From Alphaproteobacteria bacterium (GTDB lineage: Bacteria; Pseudomonadota; Alphaproteobacteria; ATCC43930; CGMCC-115725): a stretch of DNA of 64,000 nt. Every line of letters begins with the position of its first letter. The first letter of the stretch is position 1. Below are positions 25,922 through 35,809 of this stretch, piece after piece. The stretch is taken from the NCBI GenBank assembly GCA_030041385.1, contig JASHNY010000171.1, forward strand, positions 60,882-124,881, read 5' to 3'. The notes below the pieces were generated by a model. The model made no database searches. It was not told where the DNA came from and worked only from the letters and a program-made list of their open reading frames with translations. The position numbers and the translations under genes are program-made.

Positions 25922-27745
25922 GTGACCGATATTCCAGCCGAAAAAGAAAATTCGTTGCTTTCTTCGACATCAACCAAACACAGCAGCCACGACCGTCTTG
26001 GCGACTTCACCACCGACCGGCGTGTGTTGGTGATCTGCGCGATCTCCGTTGTGGTCGCGACCGCCGGCGTGGTCAGCGGCATCATTTTGTTGTATTTGAT
26101 TCGCCTCTTTACCAACCTCTTCTATTTCGGCCGGTTCAGCCTCGCAATCCCCGATCTGGCAAATGCGCACCTGGCGTTGTGGACGATCCTTGTGCCGGTC
26201 GGCGGCTCGCTCGTCATCGGGTTGATGGCGCGTTACGGCAGCGAGCGGATTCGCGGTCACGGCATCCCCGAAGCGATCGAGGCCATCCTGTTGGGGCGCT
26301 CCCGCCTCGACGTGAAGGTCGCGATCCTGAAGCCGCTGTCGTCGGCCATCTCGATCGGAACCGGCGGCCCGTTCGGCGCCGAAGGCCCGATCATCATGAC
26401 CGGTGGGGCGATCGGCTCGCTGATCGCGCAACTGCTGCCGGTCAGCGACAACGAGCGCAAGACGCTGCTGGTGGCGGGCGCTGCGGCGGGCATGACCACG
26501 GTGTTCGGCACGCCCATCGCCTCGGTCATGTTGGCGGTTGAATTGCTGCTGTTCGAATGGACCCCGCGCAGCTTCCTCCCGGTTGCCGTCGCCGCGATCG
26601 TCGCGGCGGTCGAACGCAACTTTACCGGCCTGGCGAACCCGCTGTTCCCGTGCCCGGGCAGCATGGAGGTGACCGTCTTAGCGCTCGGCTGCTGGGTCTT
26701 GGTCGGGCTGCTCGGCGGTCTTCTGTCGAGCTTGCTGACCCAACTCGTCTATGCCTGCGAGGACGGTTTCCTCAAACTGCCGATCCATTGGATGTGGTGG
26801 CCGATCCTCGGCGGCGTCGTGGTCGGCGTCGGCGGCTATATCGAGCCGCAGGCCTTGAGCGTCGGCTACACCAACATCGCCGAGATGCTGCACGGCCAAG
26901 TGTTGCCAGTGGCAGCGGTGCTGCTGCTCGTGGTCAAGGCGATCATCTGGGCGGTCGCGCTTGGCTCCGGCACGTCGGGCGGGGTGCTGGCGCCGCTGTT
27001 GATCATGGGCGGTGCGATGGGCACCGTCTTGGCCGGACTGCTGCATATTCCCCATATCGAGCTATGGGCGATGCTCGGCATGGCGGCGACGATGGGCGGC
27101 ACGATGCGCTCGCCGTTGACCGCGACTTTCTTTGCCGTCGAGCTGACCGGCAACACGCATATGCTGCTGCCGCTGATCGCCGCGTGCGGGACGGCGCATG
27201 CCGTGACTGTGCTGTTGATGAAGCGCTCGATCCTGACTGAAAAGGTGGCGCGCCGCGGCCATCACCTGGTACGCGAATACCGCGTCGATCCGTTCGTCTT
27301 GACCTCGGTCAGCGAGGTCATGACGACGCCGGTCGAAACCGTGCCCGACACGATGACCCTGCACGGCGCGGTGGCGTTCCTGACCTCGCCGACGACGCTC
27401 CATCCGAGCTTTCCGGTGGTCGACAGTGCAGGAAGCGTGCTCGGCATCGTCGATCCGCCCGCGGTGTTGCGCTGGCGCCGCGAGGGCAGGCATCGCACCG
27501 CGACGCTTGGCGAATTGCTCGCTGGAACCAAGGTCGCAGTGGCCCACCCCGACGAATACCTTAACGCTATCGCCGAACGCATGAATACGAGCAATGTCGC
27601 CCACATGCCGGTGGTTTCAGCGGACAGCGGCAAGCTTCTCGGCTATATCGGGTGGAAGGACCTGATGCGGGTCAGGACCAAGCTGGAGGCCGAGGAGCGC
27701 GAGCGCAGGGCGTATTTCCGCTTTCGCTCCGCCGCCGTCGACTGA
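25922..27745 (+). CDS. ClC-family chloride channel/antiporter with C-terminal CBS pair
   Basis: The 607-residue membrane protein has the three ClC selectivity loops: RGHGIPEAI (about residue 112), GPFGAEGPIIMTGG with the gating Glu of the GxEGP motif (about 150) and GSGTSGGVLAPLLIMGG (about 345). Around 10-11 hydrophobic helices lie between residues 35 and 430. The soluble C-terminus (about 455-600) contains two CBS-type segments, VMTTPVETVPDTMTLHGAVAFL and HPDEYLNAIAERMNTSNVAHMPVV, which usually bind adenine nucleotides. The start is a GTG preceded only by a weak ribosome site. It moves chloride or another anion across the inner membrane; channel or H+ exchanger cannot be told apart here. 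Confidence 0.93.
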   Translation: MTDIPAEKENSLLSSTSTKHSSHDRLGDFTTDRRVLVICAISVVVATAGVVSGIILLYLIRLFTNLFYFGRFSLAIPDLANAHLALWTILVPVGGSLVIGLMARYGSERIRGHGIPEAIEAILLGRSRLDVKVAILKPLSSAISIGTGGPFGAEGPIIMTGGAIGSLIAQLLPVSDNERKTLLVAGAAAGMTTVFGTPIASVMLAVELLLFEWTPRSFLPVAVAAIVAAVERNFTGLANPLFPCPGSMEVTVLALGCWVLVGLLGGLLSSLLTQLVYACEDGFLKLPIHWMWWPILGGVVVGVGGYIEPQALSVGYTNIAEMLHGQVLPVAAVLLLVVKAIIWAVALGSGTSGGVLAPLLIMGGAMGTVLAGLLHIPHIELWAMLGMAATMGGTMRSPLTATFFAVELTGNTHMLLPLIAACGTAHAVTVLLMKRSILTEKVARRGHHLVREYRVDPFVLTSVSEVMTTPVETVPDTMTLHGAVAFLTSPTTLHPSFPVVDSAGSVLGIVDPPAVLRWRREGRHRTATLGELLAGTKVAVAHPDEYLNAIAERMNTSNVAHMPVVSADSGKLLGYIGWKDLMRVRTKLEAEERERRAYFRFRSAAVD

Positions 27746-27795
27746 CCCGCGCCGCGAGTGCTATACCCGGCACTTGGTTACATAAGGGCGCACCG

Positions 27796-28659
27796 ATGCA
27801 GACGCAGACCGGCCTCATCCTCGACGAGACAATTGCGGCGATCGGCGCCGTGCTCGGGCCCGAGGTCGACGGCATCACGGTCGAGCGGGCGGTGGTCGGG
27901 CTGTTTTTCACCGGCGTCAAGCTCGCCAACGGCTATGCCGGCAGCTGCGCGACGCCGATCAAGACGATCCCCGAGGCGGTGTGCTGCCCCAGCTCGGCGA
28001 TGGCGATGCCGTTCCCCGGCAAGCTCGCCGGGCGCCGGGCGATCGATGTTGCGCGGGAGGCGCTGTCCGGCCACGGCATTCGCCGCGCCGTCGGCATCGC
28101 CGCGGTCAATGCCCTGGCGGAATGCTGCTGGCAGCGCCGGCCGCATCCCGGCGTGCTGCTGCGCCCGGGGGTGGACGCGTTCGACGCGACCGATATCCGC
28201 CCCGGCCAGCGGGTCGTCGTCATCGGCGCGTTCGTCCCGTTCCTGAAGGAATTGAAGCGGCGCGGCCAGGATTTCCTGGTACTGGAGCAGGACCCCGCGA
28301 CGCTGAAGCCCGACGAGTTGCCGTTCTTCCGTCCGGCCGATGCGGCGCCTGACGTGCTGCCGACGGCCGATGTGGTGCTGGCGACGGGGGCGACCCTCGT
28401 CAACAACACGCTCGAAGACCTGCTGGCGCTGATGCGCCCCGATGCCCGCGTCACGCTCGTCGGGCCGACCGTCGGGATGCTGCCGGATGCGTTCCTGGCA
28501 CGCGGCGCGGATGTGCTCGGCTGTGTCAGGATCACCGACCCTGACGCCTTTCTCGACCTCCTCGCCGAAGGCGGCTCCGGCTACCATTTCTTCGGCCGCT
28601 CGGCGCAGAAGCTGGTGCTCGTGCGTCGCCCCGCCGGGCTTGAGGCCCGGGTCGCTTAG
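27796..28659 (+). CDS. DUF4213/DUF364 protein (putative heavy-metal chelation family)
   Basis: The ORF track starts this frame at 27652, inside the ClC gene. The ATG at 27796 with AAGGG 9 nt before it is the better start, giving 287 residues. The N-terminal half (ETIAAIGAVL...VGLFFTGVKLANGYAG, AVCCPSSAMAM) fits DUF4213, and the C-terminal half (GVDAFDATDIRPGQRVVVIGAFVPF, DVVLATGATLVNNTLEDLL, GPTVGMLPDAFLARGADVLGC) fits the Rossmann-like DUF364 fold. Proteins of this pair are often encoded beside metal uptake genes. Here a TonB-dependent receptor with a Fur/Mur-like operator follows, which supports a metal-related role. Confidence 0.82.
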   Translation: MQTQTGLILDETIAAIGAVLGPEVDGITVERAVVGLFFTGVKLANGYAGSCATPIKTIPEAVCCPSSAMAMPFPGKLAGRRAIDVAREALSGHGIRRAVGIAAVNALAECCWQRRPHPGVLLRPGVDAFDATDIRPGQRVVVIGAFVPFLKELKRRGQDFLVLEQDPATLKPDELPFFRPADAAPDVLPTADVVLATGATLVNNTLEDLLALMRPDARVTLVGPTVGMLPDAFLARGADVLGCVRITDPDAFLDLLAEGGSGYHFFGRSAQKLVLVRRPAGLEARVA

Positions 28660-28773
28660 ACCGCCGACGCAACCTCCGCTAATTCCGGTTGACCGGCCCG
28701 CGGAGTGTCCGCGCGGCGGCCGCCTCGACGCGTTTTCGTGGCGGTCGTTGCCGCGCGTTCGCGCCAACGACAA

Positions 28774-28807
28774 TTACGCAAGCAATTTGCGCAAATCATT
28801 TGTGTAA
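28774..28807. promoter_or_regulatory. Fur/Mur-like palindromic operator upstream of the TonB receptor
   Basis: ATTTGCGCAAAT (28785-28796) is a perfect 12-bp palindrome centred in a 34-bp imperfect dyad from TTACGCAA (28774) to TTGTGTAA (28807). Overlapping it, GCAAATcATTTGT at 28791-28803 is a 6-1-6 dyad like the iron/manganese regulator sites (Fur/Mur) of alphaproteobacteria. The segment is AT-rich and sits 147 bp ahead of the receptor gene. Which metal regulator binds is an inference. Confidence 0.55.
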
Positions 28808-28953
28808 TCCTGTAGCGGCGGCTATTCTCACGGCTTCGTCCCCCGAGCCGGTGCTCATCGCCGTGATCCGCGCTCCCCCAGCCGTCTGACCCCCGGATCG
28901 ACTTTTCGACCCGAGCCGCGGCGCTGCCTCGGGATGTTCCGAATACGGAGAAC

Positions 28954-31221
28954 ATGATGCCCAGCCCTTTTCGCACGGGCCGGCGCGCAGTGATCGCGCT
29001 CGCCCGCAGCGCCGGCGCATGCTTGCCGTTGGCAATCGCACAACCAGCCCTTGCCGCCGATCCCGGCTCGCCGGCGCCGGCCCCGGAATCGTCACAGACT
29101 CAAGCCACGGAGCCGTCCCAGACTCAGCCCACCGGATCGTCGCAGACCCAGACGCAGTCGCTCTCCCTGCCGGAGATCGACGTGATCGCGCAGGCGCTCA
29201 ACAAGGCGCGCAACAACATCGAGCCGCAAATCGGCGCCTCGACCTACGAGATGACGAACAGCGCGATCCAGGACCTGCCGCAAGGGTCGAACACGCCGAT
29301 CGACGATGCCATCCTGCAGATGCCCGGCGTCGACCAGGACAACGCCGCCAATGGCGGGCTGCACGTCCGCAATGAGCACCTAAACGTTCAATACCGCATC
29401 GACGGAGTAATCATTCCAGACGGAGTCAGCTTTTTTGGGCAGGATTTGAGCACCCGTTTCGTCGATTCGATGAAATTGATCACCGGCGCCCTGCCCGCCG
29501 AGTACGGGCTGCGCACCGCCGGCATCATCGATATTCAGAGCAAGAGCGGCCTGTTCTCGCCGGGTGGCGCACTAACCCTATCGGGCGGCAGCTACGGCAC
29601 ACTCAACCCGAGCCTCGAATACGGCGGCTCGGTTAACGGATACAATTACTACTTCTCAGGCGACTATCTTAATACCGACGAAGGCGTCAACAACGTCACG
29701 GCAAAATATAACCCGATCCACGACCACAGCGAACAAACCCATGATTTCGCCTATCTCGAAAAGATTCTCGACCCCACTGACAAAGTCGCGTTCATGGCCG
29801 GCGAGTTCAATTCGCAGTTCCAGATCCCGAACAACCCCGGCCAACCGACCCTGCCCGGCATCACCGCGATCAACGGCACGCCGGTCTCGGCGTTCACCTC
29901 GGCCAATCTGAACGAGCACCAGACCGAAGGAGCGCAGTTCGGCGCGATTTCGTTTTTGCACTCGGAAGGGCCGCTCGACTTCCAGGTGTCGCTGATCTCG
30001 AAATACAGCTTCCTGCACTACCACCCGGATTTGCTCGGCGACCTCGCCTTCAACGGCATCGGCGAAGACGCGCTGCGCACGAGCTGGGCCAACAACCTTC
30101 AGGCCGAATTCACCTACCGACTCAACCCGGCGCACACGCTGCGCGGCGGCATCCTCGTGACCGAAGAGCATGTGACCAGCGACACCAACTCGGTCGTGCT
30201 CGATCAAACCGGCACCGACGCCGCCGGCAACCCGATCTACGCGACCTCAACAACCGATATCGCGGCGAGCAGCGCCAAAACCAGCTTCACCTATAGCGCC
30301 TATGTGCAAGACGAGTGGAGGATCCTGAACAACGTCACGGCCAACTACGGCGCCCGGTTCGATGTCGTCAACGGCTATACCACGGGCAGCCAGATCAGCC
30401 CGCGGCTCAACCTGGTATGGGCCGCGACGCCGTCGACGACGGTCCACGCCGGCTACGCCAGCTATTTCACCCCGCCGCCGCAGGAACTGGTCTCGACCGA
30501 GAACCTGGCGCTTTATTCGGGCACCAGCGCCGAGCCGGCCGTCATGACGAACGGCGAGATGAAGAACGAGCGAGCGCAATATCTCGATGCCGGCGTGACG
30601 CAAGGCGTGCTGCCGGGCCTCGAGGCGGGGATCGATATCTACTACAAATACGCGCGCAATCTGATCGACGAGGGGCAGTTCGGGGCGCCCGTCGTGCTGA
30701 CCCCGTTCAATTACGATTTGGGCATCAACCAGGGCGTCGAGCTGACGACCAGCTATACGCGCGGCGCCTTCGACTTCTACGGCAATCTGGCGGTCGCCAA
30801 GCAGAAGGCCAAGGGCATCAACTCGGCGCAGTTCAATTTTACCCCGGCGGAACTCGCCTCGGCCGACAGCGAGCTCGTTAACACCGACCACAGCCAGCTC
30901 TACACCGCCTCGGGCGGTGTCGCATACACGTGGCGCGGCACGCGGTTCGCGGTCGACATGCTCGCTGGCTCGGGCCTCCGCAGCCAGCCGGCCAAGGACC
31001 TTGAGTACAACGGCGAAACCGTGCCCTCTTACGAACAGGTCAATTTCAGCGTCACACACCGCTTTCGCAACGCCCTCGGCGGCCCGATAACGGTGCGGCT
31101 CACCGTCGTCAACATGTTCGACGAGGTCTACCTGCTGCGCAGCCAGACCGGGGTCGGCGTCTTTGCCAACCAGTACGGGCCGCGGCTGTCCGCGTTCCTG
31201 ACCCTCGCCAAGGAATTTTGA
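28954..31221 (+). CDS. TonB-dependent outer-membrane receptor
   Basis: The 755-residue protein has a signal peptide (cleavage near AQPALAADP) and then a Gln/Ser/Thr-rich linker with three SQTQ units (about residues 48-70). The plug domain has [25 protein letters not shown], the usual plug motif region (about 120-150), and the barrel ends in [11 protein letters not shown] with a terminal Phe as needed for BAM insertion. Many alternating aromatic strands lie between. A classic TonB box is not obvious. The upstream dyad suggests metal control. The substrate is unknown; the neighbour DUF364 protein points to a metal or metal complex. ATG codons at 28954 and 28957 are both possible starts. Confidence 0.9.
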   Translation: MMPSPFRTGRRAVIALARSAGACLPLAIAQPALAADPGSPAPAPESSQTQATEPSQTQPTGSSQTQTQSLSLPEIDVIAQALNKARNNIEPQIGASTYEMTNSAIQDLPQGSNTPIDDAILQMPGVDQDNAANGGLHVRNEHLNVQYRIDGVIIPDGVSFFGQDLSTRFVDSMKLITGALPAEYGLRTAGIIDIQSKSGLFSPGGALTLSGGSYGTLNPSLEYGGSVNGYNYYFSGDYLNTDEGVNNVTAKYNPIHDHSEQTHDFAYLEKILDPTDKVAFMAGEFNSQFQIPNNPGQPTLPGITAINGTPVSAFTSANLNEHQTEGAQFGAISFLHSEGPLDFQVSLISKYSFLHYHPDLLGDLAFNGIGEDALRTSWANNLQAEFTYRLNPAHTLRGGILVTEEHVTSDTNSVVLDQTGTDAAGNPIYATSTTDIAASSAKTSFTYSAYVQDEWRILNNVTANYGARFDVVNGYTTGSQISPRLNLVWAATPSTTVHAGYASYFTPPPQELVSTENLALYSGTSAEPAVMTNGEMKNERAQYLDAGVTQGVLPGLEAGIDIYYKYARNLIDEGQFGAPVVLTPFNYDLGINQGVELTTSYTRGAFDFYGNLAVAKQKAKGINSAQFNFTPAELASADSELVNTDHSQLYTASGGVAYTWRGTRFAVDMLAGSGLRSQPAKDLEYNGETVPSYEQVNFSVTHRFRNALGGPITVRLTVVNMFDEVYLLRSQTGVGVFANQYGPRLSAFLTLAKEF

Positions 31222-31222
31222 C

Positions 31223-31249
31223 CGCGGCGCCATCGCTACTGGCGCCGCG
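31223..31249 (+). terminator. GC-rich hairpin after the TonB receptor gene
   Basis: CGCGGCGCC (31223-31231) and GGCGCCGCG (31241-31249) form a perfect 9-bp stem with a 9-nt loop, starting 2 nt after the receptor stop codon. No U-tract follows, so it would be an attenuating or RNA-stabilising hairpin rather than a classical intrinsic terminator. bioB starts 28 bp later. Confidence 0.5.
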
Positions 31250-31276
31250 CGCGGTTGCCCGTATTATCCGCGCACG

Positions 31277-32266
31277 ATGACGGCCATACCCGTGCCTGCC
31301 GAAGCAGCCGCGACCGCGCCCCGTTTCTGGTCGCGGGACGAGGTGGCGGCGCTGTTCGCCCTTCCCTTCCCCGACCTGATCTTTCGGGCACAGACGGTCC
31401 ACCGCCGCCATTTCGATCCGTGCGCGGTGCAGGTATCGACCTTGCTGTCGATCAAGACCGGCGGTTGCCCGGAAGATTGCGCCTATTGCCCGCAAAGCCT
31501 GCATTACGAAACCGGAATCGCTGCCGGCAAGCTGATGGCGCTCGACGAGGTGTTGAGCGCGGCGCGGGCGGCGAAGGCGAACGGCGCCAGCCGCTTCTGC
31601 ATGGGCGCGGCGTGGCGGGCGCCGAACGATCGCGACCTCGACCGCGTCTGCGCGATGGTCGCCGGGGTCAAGGCGCTCGGCCTTGAAAGCTGTGCCACGC
31701 TCGGCATGCTGTCGGCGGTGCAGGCGGCGCGGCTCAAGGAAGCGGGCCTCGACTACTACAACCACAACCTCGACACCTCGCCCGAGTTCTACGGGGAGAT
31801 CATTACCACCCGCGATTACCGGGACCGGCTCGACACGCTTGGCCATGTGCGCGACGCCGGCATCCATGTCTGCTGCGGCGGGATCATCGGCATGGGCGAA
31901 AGCCGCGAGGACCGAATCGGGTTGATCGCCGCGCTCGCCAGCCTGCCGGAGCCGCCGGAGAGCGTGCCGATCAATTTCCTGGTGCAGGTGGAGGGAACGC
32001 CGCTCGCCGGCACAGGGCGGCTCGACCCGTTCGAGTTCGTGCGCACGGTCGCCGCCGCGCGCATCGCCATGCCGCGCTCGGTGGTGCGGCTTTCCGCCGG
32101 GCGCGAGGAGATGAGCGACGAGTTGCAGGCCTTGTGCTTTCTCGCCGGGGCCAACTCGATCTTTGCCGGCGACCGGCTGTTGACCACGGCGAACCCCGCC
32201 GTCGAGCATGACCGCGCCCTGTTCCGCCGGCTTGGCCTCGTCGCGATGGAGGCGGATCGGGAATGA
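31277..32266 (+). CDS. bioB: Biotin synthase
   Basis: The 329-residue protein contains the biotin-synthase radical SAM signature [11 protein letters not shown] (about residues 59-69), the downstream [14 protein letters not shown] and [12 protein letters not shown] segments, [13 protein letters not shown], and the C-terminal [15 protein letters not shown] and [13 protein letters not shown] motifs. The Cys and Arg ligands of the 2Fe-2S sulfur-donor cluster (C in [10 protein letters not shown] in [11 protein letters not shown] in [10 protein letters not shown] in VRLSAGR) are present. It inserts sulfur into dethiobiotin in the cytoplasm. No other bio genes are in view. Its stop overlaps the next ATG by 4 bp (ATGA), linking it to the molybdenum-hydroxylase gene. 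Confidence 0.97.
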   Translation: MTAIPVPAEAAATAPRFWSRDEVAALFALPFPDLIFRAQTVHRRHFDPCAVQVSTLLSIKTGGCPEDCAYCPQSLHYETGIAAGKLMALDEVLSAARAAKANGASRFCMGAAWRAPNDRDLDRVCAMVAGVKALGLESCATLGMLSAVQAARLKEAGLDYYNHNLDTSPEFYGEIITTRDYRDRLDTLGHVRDAGIHVCCGGIIGMGESREDRIGLIAALASLPEPPESVPINFLVQVEGTPLAGTGRLDPFEFVRTVAAARIAMPRSVVRLSAGREEMSDELQALCFLAGANSIFAGDRLLTTANPAVEHDRALFRRLGLVAMEADRE

Positions 32267-34626
32267 ACGATCCAGGGAAAGCGCGCGTCCCGAACGGCAT
32301 CGGCGCGCCGGTTCGCCGCAAGGAGGATTTGCGGCTGACCACGGGCCGCGGCCGCTACGTCGATGATCTCGCTCTGCCCGGCATGGTCCATGCCGTGTTC
32401 GTGCGCTCGCCGCACCCGCATGCGCGCCTCGCCGCGATCGACGCGGCGGCGGCGCTGGCGGCGCCCGGCGTTCTCGCGGTATTGACCGGGGCCGATTACC
32501 GCGCCGACGGACTCGGGCCGATCCCGCACAATGCCGGGCTGATGCGCGCGCCCGATGTTGCCGTGCGATTGAACGCCCCGCCGATCGCCACGACGCACTA
32601 CCCGCTGCCCACAGACAAAGTGCGCTATGCCGGCGAGCCGGTGGCGATCGTCGTCGCCGAAACGATCGCCGCTGCCAAGGATGCGGCCGAGCTCCTCGAC
32701 GTTTCCTACGAGCCGCTGCCGGCGGTGACCCATGTCGCCGACGCGGTGAGGCCGGGCGCGCCGCGGCTGTGGCACGAGGCGCCCGACAATCTGTGCATCG
32801 ATCTCGAAGTCGGCGACGCGGCCGCGACCGCCGCGGCTTTCGCTCGCTCCGCCCACGTCGCCCGCCTCGACACGTGGGTCCAGCGCGTCACCGGCGTGCC
32901 GATGGAACCGCGCACCAACATCGCCGAATACGACGCGGCGACCGGGCGCTACACCCTCCATACCGGCAGCGGCCGCGGCGTCGCCAAGGTGCGGCTCGAC
33001 CTCGCCCAGGTGCTTGGAGTGCCGGCGGAACAGGTGCGCTGCGTGTGCCAGGACATGGGCGGCAATTTCGGCACCCGCAATTTCTTCTATCCCGAATATG
33101 CCGTGCTCGCCTGGGCCGCGCGCCGCACCGGCCGTCCGGTCAAGTGGACCTGCGAGCGCAGCGAATCGTTTCTCAGCGACTACCAGGGCCGCGACCTCAA
33201 GGTCGAAGCCGAGTTGGCGCTCGATTCGGAGGGCCGGTTTCTCGCGGTTCGCGGCAACAACCTCAGCAATCTCGGCGGGCATGCCGCCTCGTTCGTGTCG
33301 TTGCAGAAGGGGATCGGCCTCGTCTCCAGCGTCTATGACATCCCGGCCGGGTATTTCCGTGGCCGCGGCGCCGTCACCAATACGGTCTCGACGACACCCT
33401 ACCGCAGCGCCGGCCGGCCCGAGGTGATCTTTGTCATCGAGCGCCTGATCGACATCGCCGCTGACGAGATGGGGTTCGACCCGGTCGAATTGCGCCGCCG
33501 GAACCTGATCGCGCCCGGCGCGCAGCCCTACGCCAACCCGCTCGGCATCACCTATGACAGCGGCCATTATGCCGAGGCGATGAACATGGCGCTGAAGCTG
33601 GCCGATTGGGCCGGTTTCCCGACCCGGCGCGAAGCGGCGCGGCGGCGAAGCAAATACCGCGGCATCGGCATCGCCAATTATGTCGAGATCACCAGCGGCG
33701 CGCCGCGCGAGCGCACCGAGATCACGGTGCGGCCCGACGGCCGGGTCGAACTGGTGATGGGCACGATGTCGTCGGGCCAGGGCCACGAAACCAGCTTTGC
33801 CCAGCTCGTCACCGAATGGCTCGGCGTGCCGTTCGAGTGCATCGACTACGTCGCCCACGACACCGCGCGGGTCGCGGCCGGCGGCGGCTCGCATTCCGGC
33901 CGCTCGATGAAACTGGCGACGACGATCATCGGCCAGGCGACGGACGATATCATCGCCAAGGGCCGGCGCATCGCCGGCCTGTTGTTCGAGACGAGCGAGG
34001 CCGATATCGAGTTCGCCGACGGCCGCTACCGGGTCTCCGGCACCGACCGCCAGGTCGGCATTTTCGATATCGCCCGGGCCGCAGCGACGCGGCAGGACCT
34101 GCCCGCAGAATTGCGCGGCAAGCTCGCCGCGATCTCGGACCAGATTCTGCCCGTCGCCAGCTTCCCCTATGGCGCCCAGGTCTGCGAGGTCGAGGTCGAT
34201 GCCGAGACCGGGCGGGTCGAGATCGTCGGCTACGCCGCGGTCGATGATGTCGGCCGCGCGATCAACCCGATGATATTGCATGGCCAGACCCACGGCGGCA
34301 TCGCCCAGGGGGTCGGCCAGGCCCTGCTCGAACACAGCCATTACGACGCCGAGACGGGCCAATTGCTGGCCGCCAGCTTCATGGATTACGCGATGCCGCG
34401 CGCCGACACGCTGCCGGCGCTGGCGACCGAACTCAGCGAGGTGCCGTCGCCGACCAACCGGCTCGGCGTGCGCTCCGGCGGCGAGGGCGGCACCACGCCG
34501 GCGCTCGCCGTGGTGGTCAACGCCATCGTCGATGCACTTGCCGAATTCGGCGTGCGCCATATCGAGATGCCGGCGACGCCCGAGCGGGTCTGGCGGGCGA
34601 TCCGGACGGCCGCAACACCGCGATAG
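32263..34626 (+). CDS. Molybdenum hydroxylase large subunit (CO dehydrogenase/xanthine dehydrogenase family)
   Basis: The 787-residue protein shows the family order: N-terminal [24 protein letters not shown], the domain boundary at [20 protein letters not shown], molybdopterin-binding [11 protein letters not shown] (about residue 262), the active-site loop [10 protein letters not shown] (about 382), QGHETSFAQ, and [14 protein letters not shown] near the end with the conserved catalytic Glu. The loop resembles the form II type (YRGAGR) rather than the AYxCSFR loop of true CO dehydrogenase, so aerobic CO oxidation is unlikely. The FAD (medium) and 2Fe-2S (small) subunits normally encoded alongside are absent, and there is no fused Fe-S domain. 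It is coupled to bioB. The substrate is unknown, an aldehyde or N-heterocycle being typical. Confidence 0.88.
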   Translation: MNDPGKARVPNGIGAPVRRKEDLRLTTGRGRYVDDLALPGMVHAVFVRSPHPHARLAAIDAAAALAAPGVLAVLTGADYRADGLGPIPHNAGLMRAPDVAVRLNAPPIATTHYPLPTDKVRYAGEPVAIVVAETIAAAKDAAELLDVSYEPLPAVTHVADAVRPGAPRLWHEAPDNLCIDLEVGDAAATAAAFARSAHVARLDTWVQRVTGVPMEPRTNIAEYDAATGRYTLHTGSGRGVAKVRLDLAQVLGVPAEQVRCVCQDMGGNFGTRNFFYPEYAVLAWAARRTGRPVKWTCERSESFLSDYQGRDLKVEAELALDSEGRFLAVRGNNLSNLGGHAASFVSLQKGIGLVSSVYDIPAGYFRGRGAVTNTVSTTPYRSAGRPEVIFVIERLIDIAADEMGFDPVELRRRNLIAPGAQPYANPLGITYDSGHYAEAMNMALKLADWAGFPTRREAARRRSKYRGIGIANYVEITSGAPRERTEITVRPDGRVELVMGTMSSGQGHETSFAQLVTEWLGVPFECIDYVAHDTARVAAGGGSHSGRSMKLATTIIGQATDDIIAKGRRIAGLLFETSEADIEFADGRYRVSGTDRQVGIFDIARAAATRQDLPAELRGKLAAISDQILPVASFPYGAQVCEVEVDAETGRVEIVGYAAVDDVGRAINPMILHGQTHGGIAQGVGQALLEHSHYDAETGQLLAASFMDYAMPRADTLPALATELSEVPSPTNRLGVRSGGEGGTTPALAVVVNAIVDALAEFGVRHIEMPATPERVWRAIRTAATPR

Positions 34627-34734
34627 TGGACGCAGGCGGGAATATCTCGGCAGTGGACTCGCCCCGGCCAGTCACGCGATAAGAGGGGTCGCAACGGCGC
34701 CGCGGCGCGCCCGAGCGATTGCACCGCGATAGGC

Positions 34735-34808
34735 GGGCCCGTAGTTCAGCTGGTCAGAACGCGCCGCTCATAACGGCGTTGTCGCAGGTTCGAATCCTGC
34801 CGGGCCCA
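34735..34808 (+). tRNA. tRNA with CAT anticodon, probably tRNA-Ile2 (lysidine type) or tRNA-Met
   Basis: The acceptor stem GGGCCCG pairs with CGGGCCC (34801-34807). The D arm GTTC...GAAC, the anticodon stem CGCCG/CGGCG with loop CTCATAA, and the T arm GCAGG-TTCGAAT-CCTGC complete the cloverleaf. The discriminator base is A and the 3' CCA is not fully encoded (ACCG). A CAT anticodon on a GGGCCCG acceptor stem resembles the alphaproteobacterial isoleucine-2 tRNA, whose C34 becomes lysidine, more than elongator tRNA-Met, but I cannot be certain. Confidence 0.92.
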
Positions 34809-34878
34809 CCGTCGCTGGAATGTACATCGCAAATTCGGGTGGCCTTTGAAGGGTTCCATGAGGCCGAACTTAATCGGT

Positions 34879-35673
34879 TCAATTAACGCCGTTTGCCGCG
34901 AAAGCGCCTTTAGCCTTTGGTGACACCAAGAACTTGATGAAGCCTTCGGCGGTATCGCGTTGCGAGGTCTTTGCCATGAGCACGGCGGTGTAGGTGAGAT
35001 AGCTTTGGAAATCGCCCGGCAGAGGACCCAGAAGCTTTATGCCGGGCGTCGTCGCAATGAGCGGTATCGTACCCGCCACCATATCGTTGTCGTGGCCCTT
35101 CAACACGGGTTCAAAAATACCAAGCGCCGAGGTGCGCACGATCTTGGGCTTGAGCGTTGCGGCGATCCCCAGTCGCTCAAGGACTTTCTCGAAGGCATTT
35201 CCCGATGCGACGTTGTTGAAGACAAGCATGTCGGCGCCGAGCAGGGTATTCTTGAACTTTTCGGGCGTCGAAATGTCGTGTGCCGGACTGTCCTTGCGGT
35301 TCCCGAGCCCGACGCCGACATGGCCGATGATCGGTCTATCGCCGGCGCTCACTCGGCCCGATTTCGTAAGTTCGCCGGCGAAGTCAGGCTGAACAATCAC
35401 GACGTCTGCCAACTCCCCGTCTTCGATCCTTTTCTTTACGACGGGCGACGGGTCGAACACCAAACTGACTTTGTTATGCGTCTGCTGGCGATAAAGATCG
35501 ACAACCTTCACCAATGCAGGCTTGAGCGGACTGTCGCTCATGACCTTGATCTCGGCCCCACGAGCGGTCGCGGTCATTGCGCAAAGCGAGCAAGCAAGAA
35601 GAACACCGAGGATGGCTCGACTTGATTGCCGTGCCGACTGACGCGACGCCGCGGCAACGTAACGAAATTTCAT
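34879..35673 (-). CDS. ModA-like periplasmic substrate-binding protein
   Basis: I chose the ATG at 35673, not the track's 35709, because GGGAGA lies 5 nt before it; this gives 264 residues. A long signal region ends near ATARGAEIK. The mature part follows the molybdate-binding-protein fold (SBP_bac_11): IKVMSDSPLKPALVKVVDLYRQQT, VSLVFDPSPVVKKRIEDGELADVVIVQP, VFNNVASGNAFEKVLERLGI and a C-terminal FIKFLVSPKAKGAFAANG. The usual molybdate ligand set is not fully evident. No permease or ATPase gene is next to it. It is divergent from a LysR gene across a clean inverted repeat. Such orphan ModA-like proteins are common beside LysR genes. Confidence 0.82.
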   Translation of the reverse strand: MKFRYVAAASRQSARQSSRAILGVLLACSLCAMTATARGAEIKVMSDSPLKPALVKVVDLYRQQTHNKVSLVFDPSPVVKKRIEDGELADVVIVQPDFAGELTKSGRVSAGDRPIIGHVGVGLGNRKDSPAHDISTPEKFKNTLLGADMLVFNNVASGNAFEKVLERLGIAATLKPKIVRTSALGIFEPVLKGHDNDMVAGTIPLIATTPGIKLLGPLPGDFQSYLTYTAVLMAKTSQRDTAEGFIKFLVSPKAKGAFAANGVN

Positions 35674-35777
35674 GGATGTCTCCCTTCGCTCAGTCGGAAC
35701 ACATGCCATTTCCGGCGAAACTTACGAGCCATTTCCCGCCGATAGCGTTCGATGCGTCCAATATAAAATTACGCTGG

Positions 35778-35800
35778 TTATGCATGCCGATCCGGCATAA
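35778..35800. promoter_or_regulatory. Likely LysR-type binding site between divergent genes
   Basis: TTATGC (35778-35783) and GCATAA (35795-35800) form a perfect 6-bp inverted repeat with an 11-nt spacer (T-N11-A geometry, the LysR-type recognition pattern). It lies 9 bp before the LysR ATG and about 105 bp before the ModA-like gene, the standard site for autorepression plus divergent activation. Confidence 0.65.
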
Positions 35801-35809
35801 GAAAACTGC

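Noticed and set aside
31816-34560. 914-residue minus-strand ORF
   Set aside because: Antisense shadow of bioB and the molybdenum hydroxylase.
32263-34626. Carbon monoxide dehydrogenase CoxL
   Set aside because: Active-site loop is PYRSAGR, not AYxCSFR, and no coxS or coxM is present.
34735-34880. tRNA 3' end as an integration (att) site
   Set aside because: No integrase gene and no second copy of the tRNA 3' sequence was seen in the window.
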